From Amphimedon queenslandica (lineage: Eukaryota; Porifera; Demospongiae; Haplosclerida; Niphatidae): a DNA stretch of 64,000 nucleotides. The stretch spans positions 35,289-99,288 of the forward strand of contig NW_003546335.1 of NCBI RefSeq assembly GCF_000090795.2, given 5' to 3'. This document shows positions 1 to 8,612 of this stretch, piece by piece; position 1 is the first letter of the stretch, and every line of letters starts with the position of its first letter. The notes below the pieces were generated by a model. The model ran no database searches. It was not told the DNA's origin and saw only the letters and a list, made by a program, of their open reading frames with translations. The position numbers and the translations under genes were made by a program.

Positions 1-129
1 AATTTCTTAATTTCAAGTGATTATGTGAACACTAAGTCCCTTTAAACAGGTGTTACCTCCTTTGTCCCATTACTCATTGTTACGTGTACCACTAGAGATC
101 TGTTGGAAGGAGCTTGAGACTGTACAGTA

Positions 130-2095
130 GCAGAGGAGGTAGGACACGGTTGACCTTTGATTAATAATTGCAAAGTTCAATTGCATTCCATTGGTATCAC
201 GTGATGCAAAATAGCCAAATTCTTCCACTAGTACCACTTCTAACAATAATTTAGAGCATCAAGATAGAGTCAATGGGACTTTCATTAATTCGCTAGAAAC
301 TATGATAGGTGCAGTAATTTTTAACATCTTAAACTAGCGAAGATTGATTTATCTGATGAAGTAAAGAAGAGAATCAAAGTTAAGATGCACTGTCTCTTTC
401 TCCTTCTTATATTCATGTCTATAATCAAAGAAGAAATATTCTCCATACAATGGTGATTTTAACAACTGTCGAGGGTCGTCATAGATCTCTCTAGTTTCTG
501 CAGTAGTAGCTAGTTTTGTGATACAATCATCAGAAAGCTGCCATTTTTCATCACGTGATACCAATGGAATGCAATGGACCTTATGCACCGAAATGATTCT
601 AATTAACGCGCCACCAAAGTGGTGGTAAAATGGCGGATTTTTGGAGGGAAAGACAGGCTAAACAATCTTCTCTTTTATCCATCCATTCTAGCTGTGGGAG
701 CCACTTTGAGCTGTCCTTTTGTTTCAGTATACTTTATTTATCTCTTTTGTAAGCTCTTTGGTTGCTGTTTTGGCTTTTATAGCATTTTATCATAGGAATA
801 TTCTCAACCATGGGCCATTCCCGTTTTTCTAAATTTTGCTTTCAGGAGCCAGGGCGCTTGCCCCTCCATTGCTAGGAAGATAGAAGTGCATTCAGCTGAG
901 TCCTATGACTAGTGTCTATCATCAGAGTTAGTCTCAGTCCATCAGAACCAGGTACGGTGGAATAACTCACTCAGTTGTCATGTTGCAGCTGGAGTGTGGA
1001 TGATTATGACAATCTTTTCACTTCTTAAAACTATAGGACTGGTCTTTATTTACATGTAAGAAGCATTCCAAGGATCATAAGTGTGCTAGAATAGCTAAGC
1101 ATCATGTAACTAGCTATTAATAGTAACGTCCAGTATGAAGTAAAACACTTTCATCGTTACATGATTTTTATGTTTTTATTCATGTTAAAAATTGATGTTA
1201 ATAACAATAACTATCTTTGTTATCGTCGAGATGGTTTCAAATTATTGTGTATATACTGTTTATCATAAAGTATGTGTAAATGCATAAATAGTCGTCTATA
1301 CAAATGCAATGTAGTGACCTAGTGATAACAACAATAATAGTTCTAGCAACAACACCCATTATGTTTTTTATAATTCAAAATAATAAATAAAACTGTTGGG
1401 AGAGGATACAAATGGTGAAGAGCCATGAACGAGTTCTGAATGTGATGATTCCTTTCTGCAAGTACTGGATAGCGACTGACAGATTTTAATGACATGAGAT
1501 GTTCATACAGTACAATCAGTGAATTTAAAGATAAAGAATGAGTTCTTGCATGCCTCAACTATCTATAAAAGAGCCAACCTATAGTTTTAAGAAGTGAAAA
1601 GATAGTCATAATCATCCACACTCCAGCTGCAACATGACAACTGAGTGAGTTATTCCACCGTACCTGGTTCTGATGGACTGAGACTAACTCTGATGATAGA
1701 CACTAGTCATAGGACTCAGCTGAATGCACTTCTATCTTCCTAGCAATGGAGGGGCAAGCGCCCTGGCTCCTGAAAGCAAAATTTAGAAAAACGGGAATGG
1801 CCCATGGTTGAGAATATTTCTATGATAAAATGCTATAAAAGCCAAAACAGCAACCAAAAAGCTTACAAAAGAGATAAATAAAGTATACTGAAACAAAAGG
1901 ACAGCTCAAAGTGGCTCCCACAGCTAGAATGGATGGATAAAAGAGAAGATTGTTTAGCCTGTCTTTCCCTCCAAAAATCCGCCATTTTACCACCACTTTG
2001 GGTGCGCGTTAATTAGAATCATTTCGGTGCATAAGGTCCATTGAACTTTGCAATTATTGCTCAAAGGTCAACTGTGTCCTACCTCCTCTGATCTA
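130..2095. repeat. Large fold-back element (inverted repeat about 500 bp per arm)
   Basis: The arm at about 575-1038 is the reverse complement of about 1578-2042, and the outer piece 130-182 pairs with about 2040-2095. The arms are nearly identical over hundreds of bases. The central 540 bp is unrelated AT-rich DNA with only chance ORFs. No transposase is visible, so this is probably a non-autonomous fold-back/MITE-like element. The left arm is interrupted by the insertion at 183-576. Target-site duplications could not be assigned by eye. Confidence 0.85.
183..576. mobile_element. Inverted-repeat insertion nested in the left fold-back arm
   Basis: The ends at about 181-208 and 549-576 are inverted copies of each other, each about 27 bp and containing TCACGTGAT next to CCATTGCATT-like bases. 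Against the intact right arm (around 2035-2050) the insertion falls exactly between the two halves of the arm, with a possible 3-bp CAA duplication. It is therefore younger than the fold-back element. An open frame on the minus strand (349-588) crosses most of it, but no family is recognised. Confidence 0.75.
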
Positions 2096-2099
2096 TGAT

Positions 2100-2336
2100 A
2101 GATTCGAGCATAGATTAGACCACGCCCACGTAGTAGAAATAAGTTTCTTTTTTGTGAGGTCATTCAACCATTAGCCAAATATTAAAATCATAAAAGCAGC
2201 AAATATAAAAATAATAAAAGTAGCAAAATATGAAAGCAAAAAAATAAAAAAAGAACAGCTAACAAAAATATCAAAATGTAAAAAATCAGCTAGCAAAAGA
2301 AAGGTAACAAAGTACAAAAAGCTATGTTCCACCATA
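2100..2336. repeat. Duplicated flank: neighbour promoter remnant plus 3' region
   Basis: This stretch (ccacgcccacgtagtag, then a T-rich run, gtgaggtcattcaacca and an AAAGCAGC-rich tract) closely repeats the interval 6920-7165, which lies between two fibrinogen-like gene copies. It contains the promoter side of one copy and the 3' flank of the next. It shows that the gene at 2337 once had another copy on its left, since lost or replaced by the fold-back element. Confidence 0.7.
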
Positions 2337-3761
2337 TCATTTTATGTAAATTTCATATAAATTAACAGGAACATCTTCATCATTAGTGTTCTGGTCACAG
2401 CACACCCTCAGCTCAATATAATCAGTAGTGGTTGTGTTCAAGTTCCTGTAGAACCATGGTAAGTATGGTGATGAACAACAATCGGTTTCTATGGGTACAC
2501 AGTCCTTACCATCCCAGAGTGGGTCAGCACTTCCACCTTCACAATAATAATCTTTTCCAACAAATGAAGGAACTTGCTGCAAACTACCTGGAGAACATGG
2601 ACAATTGAATTTACCACCTAAAGTAATGGCTGTTGCACCTAATGCAGCAAAAGTCCAGACATGTTGACGAGGGGATCCGTGTGTAATACTCACACCATCA
2701 ACATAAAAAGAATCAATATTATTGTGTTGAGGGTCACTATTGTAAAAAGCATCAGGAGTATTTTTTGCATATCCCTCTACTCTACCACAAATCTGTGAGT
2801 AACTGATACCATTAGTAAAGAACTTGGCTGATGTACAACTACCACCATGAGAACCAGGTCTTATACAGAATTTTTTTTCACCAATTTGATGAGAGTTAAA
2901 CCCAGTGGGACAATTCTGTGTAGCGTCAGACATATCCAGATATGCTACTCTTGTCCATCCTCCTCCTGAATCACAGAGCTCATCCATGTTACAGTAAACA
3001 GTTTGACAATTGATATAATAGTAGCCTGTTTGACTGTCGGGATGTAACCTCTTAATGTCATCACAAGATATTGGTTGCAAAGATGATAATAGTGTAGTTT
3101 GATTATGCAGTTCATGAGCTACTCCTAATATGTCATCAACAACTTTATTTGTCGATTTACTGATATTTCCAATGTTACGTAAACCCTCAGTTATGTTCAC
3201 TAGTGCATTACTTGAATTTTTAGTTGCCTCCAAGATCTGCTGCATGCTGGTGCTGCTACCACTAGAACTGTATTCCAACAAATCATTAACTTTTCGTGCA
3301 GTGTTTTCAGTGATGCTTGAAATATGATCAATTGCATTCTTTAATTGGAGAGCTAGTTGGTCAATTTGCTTCACGAGGGCCACACTAGTGTCAATTTTCA
3401 CGAGGGCCACACTAGTGTCAATTTTCAACTGCTCAACTTGTTTGCTTTGTTTCTTGAGAGTCATACTTATGTCATTGCTTTGTTTCTCGAGAGCCATACT
3501 TATCTCCTTAACTTTTGTTTGAAAGACAGTGTTAATCTTAACAAGATCAGCAGATAGGTCATGTATGTCACCACCTACTCTGATTATGCCAACCAATAAA
3601 GCAATGAGTACAGCCAATATTCCTATTGCTATGCTAATTTTACCCAGAGATGGAGTAGATCCAGGTCTATCATTAGGGTGTTCATCATCTTGAGCAAAGA
3701 CAGGCCTCTGGTGAGCCTGTTGTGCCCGAGGTTGTGTCTGGCCCATTCTAACTTCCATCAT
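2337..3761 (-). CDS. Type II membrane protein, coiled-coil stalk and fibrinogen-like head (copy 1)
   Basis: Single-exon gene of 474 aa. A short Gln/Pro-rich N-terminus precedes one hydrophobic segment (about residues 42-64, IAIGILAVLIALLVGII). A long heptad-rich stalk with repeated EKQS/KIDTSVALVK units follows (about 70-240). The C-terminal head is Cys-rich (about 245-474). The head starts like fibrinogen-related domains (SCDDIKRLHP, TGYY, YCNMDELC, GGGWTRVAYLDMSDATQNCP) and ends with DCCSSPYLPWFYR and IELRVCCDQ. No signal peptide is seen, so a type II surface protein with extracellular head is inferred. Ligand unknown; lectin-like or self/non-self recognition is possible. There are three paralogs in this window. 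The start ATG is preceded 30 bp upstream by the cluster's shared promoter motif. Confidence 0.85.
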   Translation of the reverse strand: MMEVRMGQTQPRAQQAHQRPVFAQDDEHPNDRPGSTPSLGKISIAIGILAVLIALLVGIIRVGGDIHDLSADLVKINTVFQTKVKEISMALEKQSNDISMTLKKQSKQVEQLKIDTSVALVKIDTSVALVKQIDQLALQLKNAIDHISSITENTARKVNDLLEYSSSGSSTSMQQILEATKNSSNALVNITEGLRNIGNISKSTNKVVDDILGVAHELHNQTTLLSSLQPISCDDIKRLHPDSQTGYYYINCQTVYCNMDELCDSGGGWTRVAYLDMSDATQNCPTGFNSHQIGEKKFCIRPGSHGGSCTSAKFFTNGISYSQICGRVEGYAKNTPDAFYNSDPQHNNIDSFYVDGVSITHGSPRQHVWTFAALGATAITLGGKFNCPCSPGSLQQVPSFVGKDYYCEGGSADPLWDGKDCVPIETDCCSSPYLPWFYRNLNTTTTDYIELRVCCDQNTNDEDVPVNLYEIYIK

Positions 3762-3790
3762 GCATCATAGTCTAGTCGGAATTTTTTATT

Positions 3791-3819
3791 GGACCACGCC
3801 CGTGTAAGAAAGGCGTTAA
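3791..3819 (-). promoter_or_regulatory. Shared promoter motif upstream of copy 1
   Basis: ccacgcccgtgtaagaaaggcgttaa lies 30 bp before the ATG at 3761. Nearly the same string occurs at 6893-6920 and 8567-8594, upstream of copies 2 and 3. It may be a core-promoter or transcription-factor element carried along by duplication. Confidence 0.5.
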
Positions 3820-3905
3820 TAACGACGCACTGTCGCCCACGTCAAAGCATAGAAAGCCTCAAAGGTGGAGAAAAGCAGCAAAAACCAGGTACACAGCCAA
3901 GAGTT

Positions 3906-4078
3906 ACAGGAGATTGCATAATCCTTGCAACAAGAGTTTTAGTTCGTTTATTTTGTTAAGTGGGTGATTTATTATTGAGGATAGCAACTAAGTAGCTGTT
4001 ACTGCCTTTGCCTTATATAAGGAAGGTAAGGCAGATTTCCAATTTTACTCTTGTTGCAAAGATAGTGCAATCTCCTAT
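3906..4078. repeat. Small inverted repeat (about 32-bp arms)
   Basis: caggagattgcataatccttgcaacaagagt at 3908-3938 pairs with its imperfect reverse complement at about 4046-4077, leaving a loop of about 110 bp with GGTAAGGCA-type sequence. This is probably a small fold-back element. No coding potential. Confidence 0.55.
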
Positions 4079-4159
4079 AGCATGTATGATTTTTTTAAAT
4101 AATAAATAGCATAGCTAATTGTAATATAAATTAATAAGTAATAAAGAATAAAGAGGTGG

Positions 4160-4575
4160 TCATAGGTCATTATCTATTTTATACTTAAGGTATGAGAGGG
4201 AGAGAGTGAGTTTCAGAGTGGAGGGTAAATGATTCCATTGGTTGATTACAGAGGGATAAAATGAATTTTGGTAGGTAGAAGTTTTACAGGTGATTGGAGA
4301 TAAGTTGCCTTTGTTGTTAGATCTTAAGTGGTAATTTGAGGGAACTTTAGCTAGAAGAGGGTGAAATGGAGTGAAATAGAGGCCTTCCTTGACTTTAAAT
4401 AGAAGTATCATTTTAAATTTAAACCGGCGACGTGATAGTGAATGAATGTTAGACTGTAGAAGTAGTTGTTGATATGGGACTGTCCAGGATTTGAGAGCCA
4501 GTTTTAGGCCAAAGTGCTGAACGGCCTCAAGTCTTGATGACAATGATACAAGACACTGCCCAAAATCAATGAATC
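4160..4575 (-). mobile_element. 5'-truncated non-LTR retrotransposon, ORF2 C-terminal fragment
   Basis: The minus-strand frame encodes about 130 residues typical of the extreme C-terminus of LINE reverse-transcriptase polyproteins (Jockey/CR1/L2-like). It has a SRLEAVQ..GLKLAL segment and the hallmark NSFYPSVINQWNHLP, close to the end. An in-frame TGA at about 4576 marks the point beyond which no coding sequence is seen, so only the 3' tail remains. No ATG start is needed; the fragment is dead. Class assignment is by motif recall only. Confidence 0.7.
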
Positions 4576-4739
4576 AAGCCTGATTACAGTATTGATACAG
4601 TCTGACAGGTATCATTGCTGAATCATGCATGCTGCTGTGGCTGAACCAGTATGGATTCCAGCATGATTGAGGCTGATAGATCAAGCTAGGCTCATTGTCA
4701 TACTCGACTATCTATGCTATACTGGTATATATTCACTGA

Positions 4740-5070
4740 GGAATTGTATCTCATAACTAGGTGATAATTTTAAGTCATAACTTGACAATTATTTGTCAGA
4801 AACAGCTCAAACTTTCTACATAGCATAAGAATATCAATAGACAATATGTATCAGAAAATGTGATAAAAATTGGGGTCATTTTGGAGCAATTTTTTGAAAA
4901 AACTATGGGTTATTATAGCCTTGGGTATTTTTCAGAAATTGGCATATTTCAGTGAAGTTGGAATCAGCTCAAACTTTCTACACACCATAAGGACATCAAT
5001 GTGCATCAGATAATGTAATAAAAATTGGGAGTGATTTGAAGAAAAACAGAATCCAAACACTCCAAAGAGA
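4740..5070 (+). repeat. Satellite family, type A, two degenerate units
   Basis: Contains the family core (CAGCTCAAACTTTCTACA, CATAAGGACATCAAT, ATGTATCAGAAAATGT, ATAAAAATTGGGG) twice, with the type A spacer resembling GGGCTATAGCCTTGGGTATTTTTCAG. Same family as 11405-12310 and 48530-49050. Confidence 0.8.
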
Positions 5071-5555
5071 GAACACTGAATTACAAGTAATATCATTTTA
5101 GCTTGAACTGAGTTTTAACATTTACATCTTTTCTTTCTCATGCATACTACAGTCAGAGAACCAGTCACTAAAGAAGCAGGTATCATCACAATCACACAAA
5201 CCAAAAACAAAGCCACCTACTCTCCCCCCTCATCCCTCCTGACACTCACTCAGACTGCCTTACTAACATGCATTCACATTCAATGCTGGCCATAATTTAG
5301 TTATTATTATTATTATTTATTTTATTTTTTTACCTTGGGAGATAAATTATTAACAATACTTTTTATTGCTAGTGATATTAATATTTTTTTTTTATTTAAA
5401 AGTGATCCCTTTGATATTAGATACTGATCCATTGAAATTCCTTCCACATTTTAATTTATGATTATTTTTTTAAAAGAAACTGGACCCCAAATAATTTGCT
5501 ATTTAAACACAATACTAGTAATGACAAAGTAGAAAAAATGGACTAATATCTATTG
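5071..5555. other. Intergenic, nothing recognised
   Basis: AT-rich spacer with a short (TTA)n run near 5300 and T-rich tracts. No ORF, RNA gene or element is recognised. Confidence 0.5.
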
Positions 5556-6881
5556 TCATTTTATGTAAATTTCATATAAACCAACAGGAACATCTTCATC
5601 ATTAGTGTTCTGGTCACAGCACACCCTCAACTCAATATAATCAGTAGTGGCTGTGTTCAAGTTCCTATAGAACCATGGTAAGTATGGTGATGAACAGCAA
5701 TCGGTTTCTATGGGTAAACAGTCCTTACCATCCCAAAGTGGATCAGCACTTCCCCCTTCACAATAATAATTGTTTCCGATAAATGAAGGAACTTGTTGTA
5801 TGCTACCAGGAGAACATGGACAATTGTATGCACCTCCAGCAACAATACTTGTTTGTATTGTTGCAACAAAAGTCCAGACGTGTTGACGAGGGGATCCATG
5901 TGTAACACTCACACCATCAACGTAATAAGTATTAATACCTTTGGATGCATGACCATTGAAAAGAGCATCAGGGCTAGTTTTTGCATATCCTTCTACTCTA
6001 CCACAAATCTGTGAATAACTGATACCATTAGTAAAAAATTTGGCTGATGTGCAACTACCGCCATTAGAACCAGGTCTTCCACAGACTCTTTTTCCACCAA
6101 TTTGATATGAGCTAAACCCAGTGGGACAGTTTTGTGTAGCATCAGACATATCCAGATATGCTACTCTTGTCCATCCTCCTCCTGAACCACAGAGCTGGTC
6201 CATATTACAGTACATAGTTTGGTAATTGGCATAATAACCAGTTGTGCTGTTGGGATGTAACCTCTTAATGTCTTTACAAGATATTGGTTGCAAAGATGAT
6301 AATAGTGTAGTTTGATTTTGCAGTTCATGAGCTGCTCCTAATATGTCATTAACAACTTTGTTAGTGGATTTACTGATATTTCCAATGTTACATAAACCCT
6401 CAGTTATGTTCACTAGTGTATTAGCTGAATCTTTAGTTGCCTTCAAAATCTGCATGGTGGCGCTGTTACCACTGGAACTGTATTTCAATATATCGTTAAC
6501 TTTTAGTGCAGTGTTTTCAGTGATGCTTGAAATATGATCAATAGCACTTTTCAATTGGAGAGTGAGTTGGTCAATTTGCTTGCTTTGTTTCTCGAGAGCC
6601 ATACTCATCTCATTAACTTTTGTTTGTAAGAGAGTGTTATTCTTAACAAGCTCAACAGATAGGGCATGTATGTCACCACCTCCTCTGGTTATGCCAACCA
6701 ATAAAACAATGAGTACAGCTAATACTCCTATTGCTATGCTAATTTTACCCAGAGGTGGAGTACATCTTGATCTATCATTAAGGTGTTCATCGTCTTGAGC
6801 AAAGATAGACTCCTGTGTGGGATTCCGGAGTGTGTCAGACCCCTCGGTCTGGCCATAGATCTGGCCCTTTTTAGCTTCCAT
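5556..6881 (-). CDS. Type II membrane protein, coiled-coil stalk and fibrinogen-like head (copy 2)
   Basis: Intronless gene. I place the start at 6881 (MEAKKGQIYG, 441 aa), which aligns with copy 1; an in-frame ATG 90 bp upstream falls inside the promoter repeat and is unlikely. The order is the same as in copy 1: polar N-terminus with FAQDDEH, one membrane segment, EKQSKQIDQL coiled coil, then the Cys-rich fibrinogen-like head with TGYY, YCNMDQLC, GGGWTRVAYLDM and IELRVCCDQ. It lacks the extra KIDTSVALVK stalk repeats of copy 1. Role inferred as a surface recognition or adhesion protein; ligand unknown. Confidence 0.85.
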   Translation of the reverse strand: MEAKKGQIYGQTEGSDTLRNPTQESIFAQDDEHLNDRSRCTPPLGKISIAIGVLAVLIVLLVGITRGGGDIHALSVELVKNNTLLQTKVNEMSMALEKQSKQIDQLTLQLKSAIDHISSITENTALKVNDILKYSSSGNSATMQILKATKDSANTLVNITEGLCNIGNISKSTNKVVNDILGAAHELQNQTTLLSSLQPISCKDIKRLHPNSTTGYYANYQTMYCNMDQLCGSGGGWTRVAYLDMSDATQNCPTGFSSYQIGGKRVCGRPGSNGGSCTSAKFFTNGISYSQICGRVEGYAKTSPDALFNGHASKGINTYYVDGVSVTHGSPRQHVWTFVATIQTSIVAGGAYNCPCSPGSIQQVPSFIGNNYYCEGGSADPLWDGKDCLPIETDCCSSPYLPWFYRNLNTATTDYIELRVCCDQNTNDEDVPVGLYEIYIK

Positions 6882-6892
6882 AACCAAAATAT

Positions 6893-6920
6893 CCCACGCC
6901 CACGTAACAAAAGGCGTTAA
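6893..6920 (-). promoter_or_regulatory. Shared promoter motif upstream of copy 2
   Basis: cccacgcccacgtaacaaaaggcgttaa starts 12 bp upstream of the chosen ATG. It matches the elements at 3791-3819 and 8567-8594. Confidence 0.5.
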
Positions 6921-7169
6921 TGACGCCCACGTAGTAGATTGGTATAAAAAAAGTTTTTTTTGTGAGGTCATTCAACCACTAGCCAAATATAAAAAATCAT
7001 AAAAGCAGCAAAATATAAAATAATAATAAAAGCAAAAAATATAAAAAATAAAAGCAGCAAATAAAAAAATGAACAGCTGGAAAAAATATTAAAAATATAA
7101 AATCAGCTTGCAAAAGAAAGGTAGCGGAAGTATAAAATCCCATTTTTAAAAGCAGCTTAGCTTCTATTG

Positions 7170-8453
7170 TTATTTTACGTAAATTTCATATAAACTAACA
7201 GGAACATCTTCATCAGCAGTAGACTGGTCACAGCACACCCTCAGCTCAATATAATCAGTAGTGCTAGTATTGTACTGCCTGTAGAACCATGGTAAGTATG
7301 GTGATGAACAGCAATCAGTTTCTATGGGTAAACAGTCCTTACCATCCCAGAGTGGATCAGCACTTCCACCTTCACAATAATAATTTTTTCCAACAAATGA
7401 AGGAACTTTTTGTGTGTTACCAGGAGAACAAGGACAATTGTACACACCTCCAGCAACTATTTCTGTTTGTGCTGTTGCAATAAAAGTCCAGACATGCTGA
7501 CGAGGGGATCCATGTGTAATGCTGACACCATCAACGTAAGAAGCATCAATATTGTTGCGATCAGTTAAGTAATGGAAAAAAGCATCAGGACTAGCTTTTG
7601 CATATCCCTCTACTCTACCACAAATCTGTGAATAACTGATACCATTAGTAAAGAACTTAGCTGATGTACAGCTACTACCATCAGACTCGGGTCTTCCACA
7701 GTATCTCTTCCCTCCTATAGTGTACAGTCTAAACCCAGTGGGACAGTTATGTGTAGCATTAGACATATCCAGATATGCTACTCTTGTCCATCCTCCTTCT
7801 GAACCACAGAGCTCATCCATGTTACAATATATGGTTTGGTAACCGAGATCATAATAACCGGTTGTGCTGCTGGGAAGCAATCTCTTAATGTCTTCACAAG
7901 ATTTCACCTCCAAAGATGATGACCGCCTTTGTAGTTCAGTAGCTATTGCTGATATGTCATCAACAACTTTATTAGTGGAATTACTGATATTTTTAATGTT
8001 ACCAGTCATGTTCTTGAGTGTTTTAGCTAAATCTTTCGTTGTCTTCAAGATCTGCAAATTGGTGCTGTTATCACTGGAGCAGCATTCCAGTAAATCATCA
8101 ACTTTTACTTCAGTGTTTTCAGTGACATTGAAAATACGATCAATTGCATTCTTCAATTGGAGAGTTAATTTGCCAATTTGATCGCTTTGTTTCTCGAGAG
8201 CCGTACTAGTGTCAATCTTTAGTTGCTCAACTTGCTTGCTTTGTTTCTCGAGAGCCATACTTACCTTGTTAAGCTTTGCTTGCAAGAGAGTGCTATTCTT
8301 AACAAGCTCACCAGATAGGCCATGCATGTCACCACCTCCTCTGATTATCCCAGCCAGTAAAGCAATGAGCACAGCCAATATTCCTATTGTTACATAAAGA
8401 GAACATTTTCTGAGCTTGTAGTCAAGGTTTTTGTCCCCTTCAGCTTGCATCAT
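7170..8453 (-). CDS. Type II membrane protein, coiled-coil stalk and fibrinogen-like head (copy 3)
   Basis: Intronless, 427 aa. A short basic/acidic N-terminus is followed by a membrane segment (about residues 20-38, VTIGILAVLIALLAGII). The coiled-coil stalk has two EKQSKQVEQL-type repeats and several NxT/S sites. The Cys-rich fibrinogen-like head carries KSCEDIKRLLP, TGYYDLG, YCNMDELC, GGWTRVAYLDMSNATHNCP, DCCSSPYLPWFYRQ and IELRVCCDQ. The N-terminus differs from copies 1 and 2 (no FAQDDEH), so cytoplasmic interactions may differ. Its start lies 159 bp from the divergent TIR-MBT gene. Confidence 0.85.
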   Translation of the reverse strand: MMQAEGDKNLDYKLRKCSLYVTIGILAVLIALLAGIIRGGGDMHGLSGELVKNSTLLQAKLNKVSMALEKQSKQVEQLKIDTSTALEKQSDQIGKLTLQLKNAIDRIFNVTENTEVKVDDLLECCSSDNSTNLQILKTTKDLAKTLKNMTGNIKNISNSTNKVVDDISAIATELQRRSSSLEVKSCEDIKRLLPSSTTGYYDLGYQTIYCNMDELCGSEGGWTRVAYLDMSNATHNCPTGFRLYTIGGKRYCGRPESDGSSCTSAKFFTNGISYSQICGRVEGYAKASPDAFFHYLTDRNNIDASYVDGVSITHGSPRQHVWTFIATAQTEIVAGGVYNCPCSPGNTQKVPSFVGKNYYCEGGSADPLWDGKDCLPIETDCCSSPYLPWFYRQYNTSTTDYIELRVCCDQSTADEDVPVSLYEIYVK

Positions 8454-8612
8454 TTATTTATAACAAAGAGCCGCCCTTTAAGGAGTTTAGATACAGTCTA
8501 GCTGACACCTCTTTGCACAGTTTGCAGTATCTATGCTCAGACTTGAAAAAGACGCAATAGCGCTATGGACCACGCCTGTAACAAAAGGCGTTAACGTGGC
8601 CCACGCAGAATT
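8454..8612. promoter_or_regulatory. Bidirectional promoter between copy 3 and the TIR-MBT gene
   Basis: 159 bp separates the two divergent starts. It holds the shared motif at 8567-8594 (ggaccacgcctgtaacaaaaggcgttaa), here 19 bp before the TIR-MBT ATG, and a second GGCCCACGC block just after it. Co-regulation of receptor and TIR gene is inferred. Confidence 0.5.

Noticed and set aside
1343-1558. 71-aa ORF in the loop of the fold-back element
   Set aside because: Low complexity, no domain, and no start context; chance ORF.
6882-6971. Upstream ATG start for receptor copy 2
   Set aside because: It would translate the promoter repeat; the start at 6881 aligns with copy 1.
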